Shown here in pieces: positions 10,524-19,652 of a DNA stretch of 64,000 bases (positions are counted from its first letter, which is position 1; every line of letters begins with the position of its first letter). Location of the stretch: positions 248,001 through 312,000 of the forward strand of contig NZ_JACIDV010000005.1 in the NCBI RefSeq assembly GCF_014196515.1, read 5' to 3'. The notes under the pieces were generated by a model. The model searched no databases. It saw nothing but the letters and a program-made list of their open reading frames with translations, and was not told where the DNA came from. The position numbers were made by a program, and so were the translations under genes. The DNA is from Rhizobium skierniewicense (GTDB lineage Bacteria > Pseudomonadota > Alphaproteobacteria > Rhizobiales > Rhizobiaceae).

Positions 10524-13473
10524 TGATGCGGCCTCCTTCCTTGTCGAAGAACACCATGTCCGTCACCTCCACTGCAATCGTCTTGTCGGCCAGCGGAATG
10601 TAAAGCGTTTCGCCCATCCGCGCCCGGCCCCCGGCCACCAGCCCGAAGGCGATGGAACGGCCGAGATTTTCCGACCAGTAGGATGATGTGACGTGCCCCA
10701 GCATCGTCATCGGCTTCGGCTGGTTCGGATCGGCCACGATCTGCCCGCCCTCTTCCGGCACGTCATGCGGATTTTTCGGCAACAGGCCCACCAGTTGCTT
10801 GCGGCCATCGCGCACCAAATCCGGGCGCTGAAGCCCGCGAATACCGACGAAATCCGTCTTCTTCCTGGAAACCGCCCAGCCAAGCCCCGCATCGTCAGGG
10901 GTCATCGTGCCGTCGGTGTCCTGACCGACGATGATATAGCCCTTTTCGGCCCGCAGAATATGCATGGTTTCGGTGCCATAGAGGCAACCGCCGACGGCTT
11001 GCGCGCGCTCCGCAATCTCTTTCCAGACGGTAGGGCCGAAATCCGCGGGCACGTTGATTTCGAAACCCAGTTCGCCCGTAAACGATACGCGGAACAGCCG
11101 TGTCGCCACGCCGCAGATCGTACCCTCGGCAATCGCCATATGCGGGAAGGCTTCAGGCGAAAGATCGATGCCCTCCACAAGCGGCGCAATCACCTCACGC
11201 GCCTTGGGCCCCTGCACGGCAATCACAGCCCATTGTTCGGTGGCCGATGTCAGCCAGACGTTGAGATCAGGGAATTCCGTCTGGAGATAGTCTTCCATGT
11301 GCTGCAACACGCGCGGCGCACCGCCTGTTGTCGTCGTCACATGGAAACGGTCTTCCGCCAAGCGTCCCACCACGCCGTCATCGTAAACGAAACCGTCTTC
11401 GCGGGTCATGATGCCGTAGCGGCAGCGGCCGGGTTTCAGCGTATCCCAGGCATTGGTGTAAAGCAGGTTGAGGAACTTGGCCGCATCAGGCCCGACAACC
11501 TCGATCTTGCCCAGTGTTGACGCATCGAAAACGCCCACCGCTGCGCGCACCGTCCTGCATTCGCGGTTCACCGCCTGGTGCATGTCTTCACCGGCGCGCG
11601 GATAGAACCATGCGCGCTTCCAGTTGCCCACGTCTTCGAAGGCGGCACCTGCCGCCTCTTCCAGTGCATGCATCGGCGTCTTACGGGCGGGGTCGAACAG
11701 CGTGCCGCGGGAATGCCCCACCAGCGTGCCGAAAGTGACAGGCGTATAGGGCGCACGAAATGTCGTCAGCCCTACCTTCGGCAGATCACGACCCAACGTT
11801 TCGGAGGCGATGGCCAGACCATGCATGTTGGACATCTTGCCCTGGTCCGACGCCATACCATTGGTGGTAAAGCGCTTGATATGCTCGATAGAATGCATGC
11901 CTTCGCGCACCGCAAGGCGGATATCCTTGGCGCAGACATCATGCTGGAAGTCGATGAAGGCTTTGACATTGTCGCCTTCGCCCGCCCCTTCGCCAGCGCC
12001 AATCATTCCACCGGTCCAGGCATGCGCATTGTGGCCGGAAAACTCCACCGTGCCGCCGCCAGCGGCAGCAGCCTCGGCAATCAGGGCACCCAGATCATCC
12101 GTGCCATTACAGGCACCGACGGAGATGCAATCCTGCACATGCACATCGGGGAGAAAACGCTGGTTCTCAGCATCATATGTCAGCTTGCCACGTGATTGCG
12201 AGAACAGATGCACAGACGGCGTCCAGCCCGCTGACACCACCAGCGCATCGACCTTGATCTTGCGTTTGGAAGACCCGCCATTGCGCCCGACGGTGATGGA
12301 GGACACGCGCAAACGCCCCAACGTATTGTAAACACTGTGGCCAGCGAGCACCTCGATACCCAGCGCCCGCGCCTCGTCCAGAAGCTTCGCGTCCGGGTTG
12401 GTGCGGCAATCCACGATAGCGGCAATCGTCACACCTGCCCGCTTCAGATCGAATGCGGTTTCATAGGCGCTGTCATGGGCGGTATAGACACCCACAGTGT
12501 GACCCACCGTCACGCCGTAATGGTTGAGATAGGTGCGCGCCGCCGATGCCAGCATGATGCCCGGCCGGTCATTATTGGCAAACACCATGTGCCGCTCGAT
12601 AGCACCCGTGGCCAGCACCACCTTTTTCGCCCGCACCTGCCACAGCCGCTCGCGCGGCGCATGTCCCGGTGTCGCCAGATGGTCGGTCACGCGCTCTGCC
12701 AGCGCTATGAAATTATGATTGTAGTAGCCGAACACGGTGGTACGCGTCAGCACCTCAACATTCGGCATGGCCTTCAACTCGGCGAGCACCTTCTGCGCCC
12801 ACTCATAGCCGTTGATACCGTCGATGGTCGTGCCGGTATCGAAGCGAAGCGCGCCGCCAACCTCTCGATTTTCATCTGCCAGCATGACTTTGGCACCGGT
12901 TTTTGCTGCGGCAAGTGCCGCCGTCAACCCGGCGACGCCACCACCTGCCACCAGAACGTCGCAATGGGCATAACGGCTGGCGTATTGGTCTGCGTCACCT
13001 TCCTTGGGCGCGTTGCCCAGCCCAGCGGCACGGCGGATGATCGGCTCATAGAGTTTGTCCCACGCAGCCTTGGGCCACATGAAGGTCTTGTAGTAAAATC
13101 CCGCCACGAACAGCGGCGACAGGAAATCATTGACGGCACCGACATCGAAGGACAGCGATGGAAACCGGTTCTGCGAAGACACGATCGCCCCGTCGAACAC
13201 TTCCTGCACCGTGGCGCGCACATTCGGCTGTTTGCGGCTGCTATCGCGTGACACGTCAATCAGCGCATTCGGCTCTTCAGGACCGGCGGAGAGAAACCCA
13301 CGCGGACGGTGATATTTGAACGAGCGGCCGATCAGATGCACACCATTCGCCAGCAGCGCAGAGGACACCGTGTCACCCTGAAGCGCCGTGTAGATTTTGC
13401 CGTCGAAGGTAAAGCGCGCCGTGCGCGCCGGTGTCAGGCGGCCAGCGCCCTTGATGCGATAGGCGCCGCTCAT
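10516..13473 (-). CDS. soxA: sarcosine oxidase alpha subunit
   Basis: The 985-residue large subunit. The N-terminal part has a ferredoxin-like fold segment (FDGKIYTALQGDTVSSALLANG), then a dinucleotide-binding domain with DVLVAGGGVAGLTAAL at residues 172-187. A second nucleotide-binding half follows (VLATGAIER). From about residue 600 comes an aminomethyltransferase (GCV_T-like) domain that accepts the formaldehyde unit onto tetrahydrofolate (GELGFEINVP). The ATG overlaps the soxD stop by 4 nt (ATGA). Full length, no frame disruption seen. Confidence 0.95.
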   Translation of the reverse strand: MSGAYRIKGAGRLTPARTARFTFDGKIYTALQGDTVSSALLANGVHLIGRSFKYHRPRGFLSAGPEEPNALIDVSRDSSRKQPNVRATVQEVFDGAIVSSQNRFPSLSFDVGAVNDFLSPLFVAGFYYKTFMWPKAAWDKLYEPIIRRAAGLGNAPKEGDADQYASRYAHCDVLVAGGGVAGLTAALAAAKTGAKVMLADENREVGGALRFDTGTTIDGINGYEWAQKVLAELKAMPNVEVLTRTTVFGYYNHNFIALAERVTDHLATPGHAPRERLWQVRAKKVVLATGAIERHMVFANNDRPGIMLASAARTYLNHYGVTVGHTVGVYTAHDSAYETAFDLKRAGVTIAAIVDCRTNPDAKLLDEARALGIEVLAGHSVYNTLGRLRVSSITVGRNGGSSKRKIKVDALVVSAGWTPSVHLFSQSRGKLTYDAENQRFLPDVHVQDCISVGACNGTDDLGALIAEAAAAGGGTVEFSGHNAHAWTGGMIGAGEGAGEGDNVKAFIDFQHDVCAKDIRLAVREGMHSIEHIKRFTTNGMASDQGKMSNMHGLAIASETLGRDLPKVGLTTFRAPYTPVTFGTLVGHSRGTLFDPARKTPMHALEEAAGAAFEDVGNWKRAWFYPRAGEDMHQAVNRECRTVRAAVGVFDASTLGKIEVVGPDAAKFLNLLYTNAWDTLKPGRCRYGIMTREDGFVYDDGVVGRLAEDRFHVTTTTGGAPRVLQHMEDYLQTEFPDLNVWLTSATEQWAVIAVQGPKAREVIAPLVEGIDLSPEAFPHMAIAEGTICGVATRLFRVSFTGELGFEINVPADFGPTVWKEIAERAQAVGGCLYGTETMHILRAEKGYIIVGQDTDGTMTPDDAGLGWAVSRKKTDFVGIRGLQRPDLVRDGRKQLVGLLPKNPHDVPEEGGQIVADPNQPKPMTMLGHVTSSYWSENLGRSIAFGLVAGGRARMGETLYIPLADKTIAVEVTDMVFFDKEGGRING

Positions 13474-13784
13474 CGGGCTGCTCCTTCATGTCCAGCGAGA
13501 ATGGTGGCCTCATCCGGCTTCGGCTCGCCTGCCTTGTAGGTTAGGTGGATTTTGTCGGTCACCGAGTGGCGCGCCGCATTGAAGAAACGCCCACAGCCAT
13601 GAATGTGCCGCCAGCGCTCGAACACCATGCCCTTGTCATTGTCGCGCATGAAGAAATATTCGGCGAATTCCTCGTCGGAAATGGCCGAAATATTTTCAGG
13701 CCGCGCAATATGCGCCTCCCCAGCCCAGCGGAACTCCAGCTCGGAACGCTCTTCTTCACAATAGGGACAACGGATCAGCAGCAT
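13470..13784 (-). CDS. soxD: sarcosine oxidase delta subunit
   Basis: A 104-residue subunit that binds zinc in the known heterotetramer. The N-terminal RCPYCEEERSELEF has the Cys-x2-Cys pair, and WRHIHGCGRFFNAARH supplies the later His and Cys. I chose ATG at 13784 because GAGG lies 6 nt before it; a TTG at 13796 would add four residues and overlap the preceding gene. It overlaps soxA by 4 nt. The order soxB, extra gene, soxD, soxA, soxG is unusual only for the extra gene. Confidence 0.9.
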   Translation of the reverse strand: MLLIRCPYCEEERSELEFRWAGEAHIARPENISAISDEEFAEYFFMRDNDKGMVFERWRHIHGCGRFFNAARHSVTDKIHLTYKAGEPKPDEATILAGHEGAAR

Positions 13785-13792
13785 GTTTTGCC

Positions 13793-14200
13793 TCAAAGAG
13801 AGCTTTCCGGAACGACCGTTCCGGCGGGTTGGTCACACAGGCGCTTTCCCATGGTGATGTAGGGAGATAGCCTGCCTATCAGGTCTTCAAAATTGGCATA
13901 GGGCCGGAATGCATCCCCGCGCCCGATATTGATCAACGCCATCGCCATGACATTGGTGTTTAGGTTGATCGCGAACACGTTCTCGCCGGGTGCACCCTTG
14001 GGCACGAAATAGACCAGACGCTCTCCCCCGCCCGGCACGCAGGACAGAAAACCCTCATCGGCCACAAAAGGCCAATTCGTCTCGCCCTGCGCTTTGCGGA
14101 TCGTCTGCATACGCACGTCCTTGGCCTGCGGCATAAAGCCGTCGGCTCTCGCCGCACTCGCCGCAAAAACAGCAGCAAGAAGCGCGACCGCCCTTTTCAA
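13793..14200 (-). CDS. secreted hypothetical protein within the sarcosine oxidase operon
   Basis: A 135-residue protein starting with a clear signal peptide (MKRAVALLAAVFAASAARA, cleavage likely after ARA). The mature part has NWPFVADEGFLSCVPGG, which recalls the WPF..D...L.C pattern of DUF2511 (YebY-like) periplasmic proteins; I hold that match loosely. Two cysteines, one in each half, could form a disulfide. It begins with TTG in a 4-nt TTGA overlap with the soxB stop and ends 8 nt before the soxD start, so it is part of the operon. Its role in sarcosine use is unknown. Confidence 0.72.
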   Translation of the reverse strand: MKRAVALLAAVFAASAARADGFMPQAKDVRMQTIRKAQGETNWPFVADEGFLSCVPGGGERLVYFVPKGAPGENVFAINLNTNVMAMALINIGRGDAFRPYANFEDLIGRLSPYITMGKRLCDQPAGTVVPESSL

Positions 14201-15450
14201 TGCGCCACCGCCGCCGCCGCCGCCTCATCGATTAGCCGTCCCGAACGGAACCGGTCCAGGTTGAGGCCTTCCGCCAGCTTGTGCGGCTCTCCGCGCGCGA
14301 TGAGGTGCGCAAACAGATGCGCCGACCCGGGTGTCGCCTTGAACCCGCCCGTGCCCCAGCCGCAATTGAGGAACAGGTTCGGCACCGGCGTCACGCTCTG
14401 AATGGCGGAACGGTCCGGCGTATTGTCGGTAATGCCACCCCATTGGCGCATCATCTTCACGCGGCGGAAAATCGGGAACAGCTCGCAAATCGCATCCAGC
14501 GTGTGGGTAATGATCTGCAGACCACCGGTCTGGGAATAGGAATTATATTGGTCCGTCCCCGCACCAATCACCAGCTCTCCCTTGTCGGATTGCGAGATAT
14601 AGGCATGCACCGTGTTGGACATCACCACGCAGGGGAAAATCGGCTTGAGCGGCTCCGACACCAGCGCCTGCAACGGATTGGAGGCCAGCGGTACCCGCAC
14701 ATCCGCCATCTTCATGACGACAGAGGAATGCCCCGCCGCCGAAACGCCGATCTTCTTGGCGCCGATAAAGCCGCGATTGGTCTCCACCCCCGTCACCGCT
14801 CCATCAGGCCCGCGCCGGATGGCGGTCACCTCGCAGTTCTGGATCACGTGAACGCCACGATCGGATGCCGCACGCGCATAACCCCAGTTCACGGCATCAT
14901 GGCGCGCCGTGCCGCCCCGACGCTGCAAGGCCGCGCCGTTGATGGCGTAACGCGCATTGGCGGAAATATCGAGCGGTGGACAATAGGCCTTCGCCTGCTC
15001 CGGCGTCAGCCATTCATTGTCTATACCATAAAGACGGTTAGCATTGATGTGGCGCTTGAAAGACTGCTGGTCATGCACATTATGCGACAACATCATCACG
15101 CCGCGTGCCGAATACATCACATTATAATTGAGATCCTGACTTAAGCCTTCCCACAGCTTCAGGGAATGCTCGTAGATGTCCATGCTCTCTTCATAGAGAT
15201 AATTGGAGCGGATAATGGTGGTGTTGCGCCCGCTGTTGCCGCCGCCGATCCAGCCTTTTTCCAGCACCGCAATATTGGTAATGCCGTGCTCCTTGGCCAG
15301 ATAGTAAGCAGCACCCAGTCCATGCCCGCCACCACCGATAATGATGACATCGTATTCCTTGCGTCGTTCGGGGGAAGCCCACTGCGCATCCCAGCCCTTG
15401 TGCCCGCGCAAAGCCTCGCGAGCGACAGCGAAAACCGAATATTTGCGCAT
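14197..15450 (-). CDS. soxB: sarcosine oxidase beta subunit
   Basis: The 417-residue subunit contains the flavin site where sarcosine is oxidised. The N-terminal dinucleotide motif DVIIIGGGGHGLGAAYYLA starts at residue 34, followed by the RNTTIIRSNYLYEES segment and the DAO-fold C terminus with NCGWGTGGFKATPGSA. The ATG is preceded by GAGGAG, about 10 nt away. This is the first gene of the operon; about 495 bp of non-coding DNA separate it from the divergent rpsU, with room for regulation. Confidence 0.94.
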   Translation of the reverse strand: MRKYSVFAVAREALRGHKGWDAQWASPERRKEYDVIIIGGGGHGLGAAYYLAKEHGITNIAVLEKGWIGGGNSGRNTTIIRSNYLYEESMDIYEHSLKLWEGLSQDLNYNVMYSARGVMMLSHNVHDQQSFKRHINANRLYGIDNEWLTPEQAKAYCPPLDISANARYAINGAALQRRGGTARHDAVNWGYARAASDRGVHVIQNCEVTAIRRGPDGAVTGVETNRGFIGAKKIGVSAAGHSSVVMKMADVRVPLASNPLQALVSEPLKPIFPCVVMSNTVHAYISQSDKGELVIGAGTDQYNSYSQTGGLQIITHTLDAICELFPIFRRVKMMRQWGGITDNTPDRSAIQSVTPVPNLFLNCGWGTGGFKATPGSAHLFAHLIARGEPHKLAEGLNLDRFRSGRLIDEAAAAAVAH

Positions 15451-15945
15451 GGACGAACCACTCCTCAGATGACCGGATCACAGCTGCCGGCGTAAGTCAG
15501 AACATGACAAATCAATAAGCACAGTCATGTCCATTTTGCGACGCCGCGACAGACAGTATCGACATTGCAAGAAAGCCATGTCGAAAGGAGCCCGTAACCT
15601 CTTCACGCGTGTTACACGACAATCGTGGTACACCACGTCAGCGCTGCGGCAAATGACACGGCATCTGACATGGACCTGGACGATCGTTGATCAAGGTGGA
15701 TCCATCTCGAAAACGCTCGGCAATCTCACCAGCAACCAGGGGTCAATGCCACAATTGACGGATGAGACCCCTAAAAACATGCGTTTCCCTCGGTGCATTT
15801 GCGTTAACGGCTGGACTTCGCAAAAATGATCTGATATTGCCCTTCACCAATCGCGCGGCCAAACGGCCAACCGAACGATTTTTTGTTTGCTTGCGAATGC
15901 CACTATTCACACGGCAAAATAACCAACCAAAGGAACGGGATTCAC
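15451..15945. other. 495-bp intergenic region between soxB and rpsU
   Basis: A long divergent spacer. I see no convincing gene: the one open stretch on the plus strand (15527-15829) lacks a ribosome site and family-like composition. It contains two palindromes at 15608-15637, an AT-rich part near 15880 that could hold the rpsU promoter, and the rpsU ribosome site AAAGGAACGGGA at 15930-15940. Confidence 0.6.
15608..15637. promoter_or_regulatory. twin palindromes upstream of the sox operon
   Basis: CGTGTTACACG at 15608-15618 and CGTGGTACACCACG at 15624-15637 are adjacent, similar palindromes 158-187 bp before the soxB start. The spacing of centres is about 17-18 bp. They look like a double operator for a dimeric regulator; which gene they serve and which protein binds is unknown. 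Confidence 0.4.
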
Positions 15946-16176
15946 GTGCAGGTACTAGTCCGCGACAACAACGTTGATCAGGCGCTTCGCGCTCTTAAGA
16001 AGAAGATGCAGCGCGAAGGCATTTTCCGCGAAATGAAGATGCGTGATTTCTACGAGAAGCCTTCCCAGAAGCGCGCTCGCGAAAAGGCTGAGGCCGTTCG
16101 CCGCGTTCGCAAGCTGGCACGCAAGCGCATGCAGCGCGAAGGTCTGATTGCTGGTCCGCGCGCTCCGGCTCGCTGA
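15946..16176 (+). CDS. rpsU: 30S ribosomal protein S21
   Basis: A 76-residue, highly basic protein with the full S21 pattern: [40 protein letters not shown], and a long Arg-rich C-terminal tail typical of alphaproteobacteria. S21 sits on the 30S platform near the anti-Shine-Dalgarno end of 16S rRNA. The start is GTG at 15946, with AAAGGAACGGGA ending 5 nt upstream. It is monocistronic, followed by a short terminator hairpin. Confidence 0.96.
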   Translation: MQVLVRDNNVDQALRALKKKMQREGIFREMKMRDFYEKPSQKRAREKAEAVRRVRKLARKRMQREGLIAGPRAPAR

Positions 16177-16181
16177 TAGGT

Positions 16182-16199
16182 CGTCTTTTAGACGTTTTT
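16182..16199 (+). terminator. terminator after rpsU
   Basis: CGTCT-TTT-AGACG followed by five T residues, just 5 nt past the rpsU stop. The stem is short (5 bp), so efficiency may be modest. Confidence 0.6.
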
Positions 16200-16354
16200 G
16201 TATGCTTATGGGGCGGGGGCGATTTTTTCGCCGCCGCTCTTTGAGTTTATGGCCATGGAACGGGCTTGCTAGAGGGAACCCAAATCGCATGAACGCTGTT
16301 GATCCCCGTGATTTTAGAAATCCGTTTTCAAGCGGTGTATCCCAGAGAGACAAA

Positions 16355-17179
16355 ATGCGGTTTCGTTCTTCCCTGATCGTCTGTGGCCTTGTCGCCGCTT
16401 TGTCCGGCTGCGCCACCACCACGCAAACGAATGACGTTTTCCAGCTCGATCGCGCGCAGGGCTCGGCTGAAAACATCACATCGCTGACGTCCGTCATCAA
16501 CGCCAATCCGCAAGATCCCGAAGGCTACAACGTCCGTGGCTCAGCTTACGGTCGCGCTGGCGATTCCAAGCGCGCCATCGCCGATTTCGAGCGCGCATTG
16601 CAGCTCAATCCGCGATTCTACCAGGCCTATGCCAACCGAGCGCTCGTCTACCGCAACAGCGGCCAGCAGAGCCAAGCGCTTCAGGATTACAACAGCGCGC
16701 TCCAGATCAACCCAAGCTATGATGTAGCGTTGATCGGTCGCGGTAATCTGTATCGCCAGACGGGCCGCGTCAACGAAGCCTTCAACGACTTCTCTGCCGC
16801 CATCAATCTGGATACGACAGACGGCCGCGCATGGCACAATCGCGGCCTGATCTATCAGTTGCGCAACCAGCACACACAGGCCATCGAGGACTTCTCGAAA
16901 GCCATCTCGTTGTCACCGAACTCGCCGGAGCCCTACAATGGTCGCGGCATCTCGTATGTCGCGCTGAATGACGACGAAAACGCCTTCGCCGACTTCAACC
17001 ACGCGATTGCGCTCGATGGAAATCTGGCCGAGTCCTGGGCGAACCAGGCGCTGGTCTACGAGCGCCGTGGCGAAAAAGACAAGGCCGCCAAGTCCTATGG
17101 CCACGCCGCCCGTCTTGACCCCAAATACAAGCCCGCCGTGGATGGCCTTGCCCGCACACGCGGCGCCAGCGCTTCCTAA
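16355..17179 (+). CDS. TPR-repeat lipoprotein
   Basis: A 274-residue protein with a lipoprotein signal: hydrophobic SLIVCGLVAALSGC, with LSGC as the lipobox. The rest is tandem tetratricopeptide repeats of about 34 residues (for example ADFERALQLNPRFYQAYANR and EDFSKAISLSPNSPEPYNGR), six or so in all, similar in layout to NlpI-type outer-membrane lipoproteins that scaffold envelope enzymes. I chose ATG at 16355 because it places the signal peptide at the N terminus; ATG at 16289 would precede it with 22 polar residues. The partner protein is unknown. Confidence 0.85.
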   Translation: MRFRSSLIVCGLVAALSGCATTTQTNDVFQLDRAQGSAENITSLTSVINANPQDPEGYNVRGSAYGRAGDSKRAIADFERALQLNPRFYQAYANRALVYRNSGQQSQALQDYNSALQINPSYDVALIGRGNLYRQTGRVNEAFNDFSAAINLDTTDGRAWHNRGLIYQLRNQHTQAIEDFSKAISLSPNSPEPYNGRGISYVALNDDENAFADFNHAIALDGNLAESWANQALVYERRGEKDKAAKSYGHAARLDPKYKPAVDGLARTRGASAS

Positions 17180-17202
17180 GCCGCATCGCTGCCATTTGAT
17201 AG

Positions 17203-17231
17203 AAAAGCCGGACCCAGTCCGGCTTTTCGTT
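17203..17231 (+). terminator. strong terminator after the TPR lipoprotein gene
   Basis: An 11-bp perfect stem (AAAAGCCGGAC, loop CCA, GTCCGGCTTTT), followed by CGTTTT. The stem has A and T runs on both sides and may work in both directions. Confidence 0.85.
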
Positions 17232-17339
17232 TTGACTTCCACTATGGCGTTTTCAACAGGCAACCGACCTCATTGCATTCAGCTTCGTGTCAGCCTGGCG
17301 TTCTACTCCTTCGTGCATCAACGAGGAGAGATCATAACC

Positions 17340-17765
17340 ATGAAACACATCCGTTACACACTCGCCGCCGCCGCCGTTCTCATGATGGCATCGCAAAGCT
17401 TTGCCGCGACCACCATCAAGGTCACAGAAGGCGGTGAAGGTGGTGGACCGATGACGTTGATGCTGGACAAATCGACCATCACCGCCGGCGAGACGACATT
17501 TCTGGTTCACAATGACGCAATGTCGGAAGACCATGAAATGGTCTTGGTAAAACTGAAGTCGCCGGACCAGAAGCTCGAAGTCGTTGCGGGCAAGAACCGC
17601 ATCGATGAGAAGAAGCTGAAAAGCATGGGCGAGGTTTCCGATCTGAAACCCGGTGCCAATGGCACGTTGAAAGCCAAGCTCTCGCCAGGCTCCTATGTGC
17701 TTTTGTGCAACATCAAGGGTCACTACCAGGCCGGAATGCACGCCACCCTCACCGTCACGAAATAA
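17340..17765 (+). CDS. periplasmic cupredoxin-domain protein
   Basis: A 141-residue protein with a Sec signal peptide (cleavage likely after SQSFA at residue 22). The C-terminal part carries a type-1 copper site: Cys123, His128 and Met133 in the C-x4-H-x4-M pattern (LLCNIKGHYQAGMHATL), with the first histidine probably His65 in SEDHEMVL. This suggests a small blue copper electron carrier or copper-handling protein. A GAGGAGAG ribosome site lies about 9 nt upstream. It has no redox partner gene nearby, so its electron donor and acceptor are unknown. Confidence 0.85.
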   Translation: MKHIRYTLAAAAVLMMASQSFAATTIKVTEGGEGGGPMTLMLDKSTITAGETTFLVHNDAMSEDHEMVLVKLKSPDQKLEVVAGKNRIDEKKLKSMGEVSDLKPGANGTLKAKLSPGSYVLLCNIKGHYQAGMHATLTVTK

Positions 17766-17951
17766 GCATCGTGACCAGTCACGTGGGCCGTCTCTGCTCC
17801 ATGAGGGCAGAGCGGACCCGCTGTGCCCGAGCGGTGGTGATTCCGTCTTCTCGCGACCATCTGTTCACCTTGTCGGCCATGAGCGTGATCGAACCCTTGT
17901 ACCGGCAAGGCCACTCATGCCATGAGAATACCATTCCGTGGAGAATGGTAG

Positions 17952-19010
17952 ATGACAAAGACTATATTAGCCGCACGGCTTTGGACCCATCTGGCGTTTG
18001 CGGCGTCCCTGTTGGCAAGCAGCGTGGCCAGCGCCACACCTGTGCTGGTCGTTGATACGGCAACACGCCAGGTGCTCTATCAGGAAGATGCCGGCGTGCC
18101 CTGGTATCCGGCCTCCACCACCAAGCTCATGACCGCACTCGTCGTTTTTGAAGCCCTGCGATCCGGACAGGTGACGCTGGCCACGCCGGTCATGATGACG
18201 CGCAACGCGACGAAACAGGCCTTTCTGGAATCGGGCCTGACCTTTGGGCGGACCATGACGCTCGAAGACGCCCTGTTTGCCGCCCTCACCGCCTCCGCCA
18301 ACGATGTCGCCGTGGCACTGGCCGAAGCCGTCGCACCCGATGAGGCCGCCTTCGTTCAACGCATGAACGCGCAGGCCGTGCGCCTTGGCATGACGGGAAC
18401 GCATTTTGCCAGCCCCAACGGCCTGTTCAACAAGACGAATTATTCGACAGCCCGCGACCTTGCGATCCTCGGCATGGAAATCGACAAGACATTTCCCGAC
18501 TATGCGCGCTTCTTTCAGGGCTCGGCCGTCATCATCGACGGCAAGGAGGTCAAATCCAACAATGCTTTGCTGACCCGTTTCAGCGGCACCGTCGGCATGA
18601 AGACCGGCTTCCTCTGCGCTTCCGGCCGAAACTATGTCGGCCTTGCCACCCGCAATGGAAAACGCATCATGGTCGTGATGATGGGGGCGACGACGGAACG
18701 CGAACGCGACGAACGCGCCGCCCAATTCCTGACGCAGGCCTTTAACGGTCAATTGCCCCCGTCCGGCCCGGTAGACGCAATCCAGAACCGCCCGGATGTT
18801 GCCCCGCAGGACATGCGCATTCGCCTGTGTACGGACAAGAGCATTCCTTACGAAGCGGAACGCGAAGCGCTTTATCCCATGGGCCTGCCGGGCCACGAAT
18901 CCTTCCTGACCGACCAGATTCCTGGACAGGTCCGCACCATCTCCACCTGGCAAAGCGAAACCGCAAACGACGACGTTCCACTCCCCACGCCCCGACCTTC
19001 CCAGCCATAG
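17952..19010 (+). CDS. D-alanyl-D-alanine carboxypeptidase (low-molecular-weight PBP)
   Basis: A 352-residue penicillin-binding protein that trims the terminal D-Ala of peptidoglycan pentapeptides. It has a signal peptide (cleavage near ASSVASA) and the three serine-peptidase motifs: S55-T-T-K58, S115-A-N117 and K217-T-G219. The C-terminal 120 residues do not show the usual amphipathic anchor of DacA-type enzymes and end in a proline-rich tail (PLPTPRPSQP), so it may be soluble in the periplasm. The start follows a small hairpin formed by TACCATTC/GAATGGTA that overlaps the ribosome site region. Confidence 0.9.
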   Translation: MTKTILAARLWTHLAFAASLLASSVASATPVLVVDTATRQVLYQEDAGVPWYPASTTKLMTALVVFEALRSGQVTLATPVMMTRNATKQAFLESGLTFGRTMTLEDALFAALTASANDVAVALAEAVAPDEAAFVQRMNAQAVRLGMTGTHFASPNGLFNKTNYSTARDLAILGMEIDKTFPDYARFFQGSAVIIDGKEVKSNNALLTRFSGTVGMKTGFLCASGRNYVGLATRNGKRIMVVMMGATTERERDERAAQFLTQAFNGQLPPSGPVDAIQNRPDVAPQDMRIRLCTDKSIPYEAEREALYPMGLPGHESFLTDQIPGQVRTISTWQSETANDDVPLPTPRPSQP

Positions 19011-19074
19011 AAAACCGTGAGGTTCCAACGCCTGATACGGTGCAAAGGAGAGAAGGGTCAGGCGTCCAGCTCCT

Positions 19075-19605
19075 TCACTCGACCTCCTTCACCGACCCGG
19101 TCGGAAACGTCACATCGGCAAAATCAGGATAAACCTGGCGCAAGGCCGAGATCTGGCTTTCGTCGTCGACCCGCAAGAGGTACCAGTCCTTACCATCGAT
19201 GATCGCCAGAGTTTCCGAATTCGCTTCCATTTTGACGCCCTTGATCTCCATGAGTGTCATGCTGGGGACCAGGGCATAGGGAACGCCGGTCGGGGTCTGC
19301 CTGAAAGCGATATTCTTTTCGTCCATCTCGAATTTGAGAAATGTGACCGTTGCCATGATGGTCTGCAATTCCGCCGTCAGCACACTGCGGACTTGCGCGT
19401 CCGGAACGCCTGCGCGTTGGGCGACGAAATGTATGATTCGAGGGGGAACTGTCTCGCTGATTTTTGCCAGATCGTGACGCTTCATCGCCGTCTCGTACCC
19501 CGCAATCTCCACATGAAGCGTCATCAATTCGAAATCTGTCAGATCACGCGCCGAAGATGGGCCTGCAATACACATGATGAAAAAAGAATATATCAGCGCC
19601 CTCAT
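19075..19605 (-). CDS. hypothetical secreted protein
   Basis: A 176-residue protein I do not recognise. The N terminus (MRALIYSFFIMCIAGPSSARD) is a signal peptide with likely cleavage after SSA. The mature domain mixes helices and strands (LKFEMDEKNIAFRQTPTG, IIDGKDWYLLRVDDESQIS), reminiscent of small periplasmic ligand-binding or NTF2-like folds. AAGGGAAGG is 6 nt before the ATG at 19605; ATG at 19611 is too close to that site. It lies 47 nt downstream of the ABC exporter gene on the same strand and may be co-transcribed with it. Confidence 0.65.
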   Translation of the reverse strand: MRALIYSFFIMCIAGPSSARDLTDFELMTLHVEIAGYETAMKRHDLAKISETVPPRIIHFVAQRAGVPDAQVRSVLTAELQTIMATVTFLKFEMDEKNIAFRQTPTGVPYALVPSMTLMEIKGVKMEANSETLAIIDGKDWYLLRVDDESQISALRQVYPDFADVTFPTGSVKEVE

Positions 19606-19652
19606 CGGCATCCTTCCCTTGACTGTCATTTGAAGATGAAACCCAAAGCTCA

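Noticed and set aside
15527..15829. A possible 100-residue gene upstream of rpsU.
   Set aside because: No ribosome site, irregular composition and overlap with palindromic regulatory-looking sequence.
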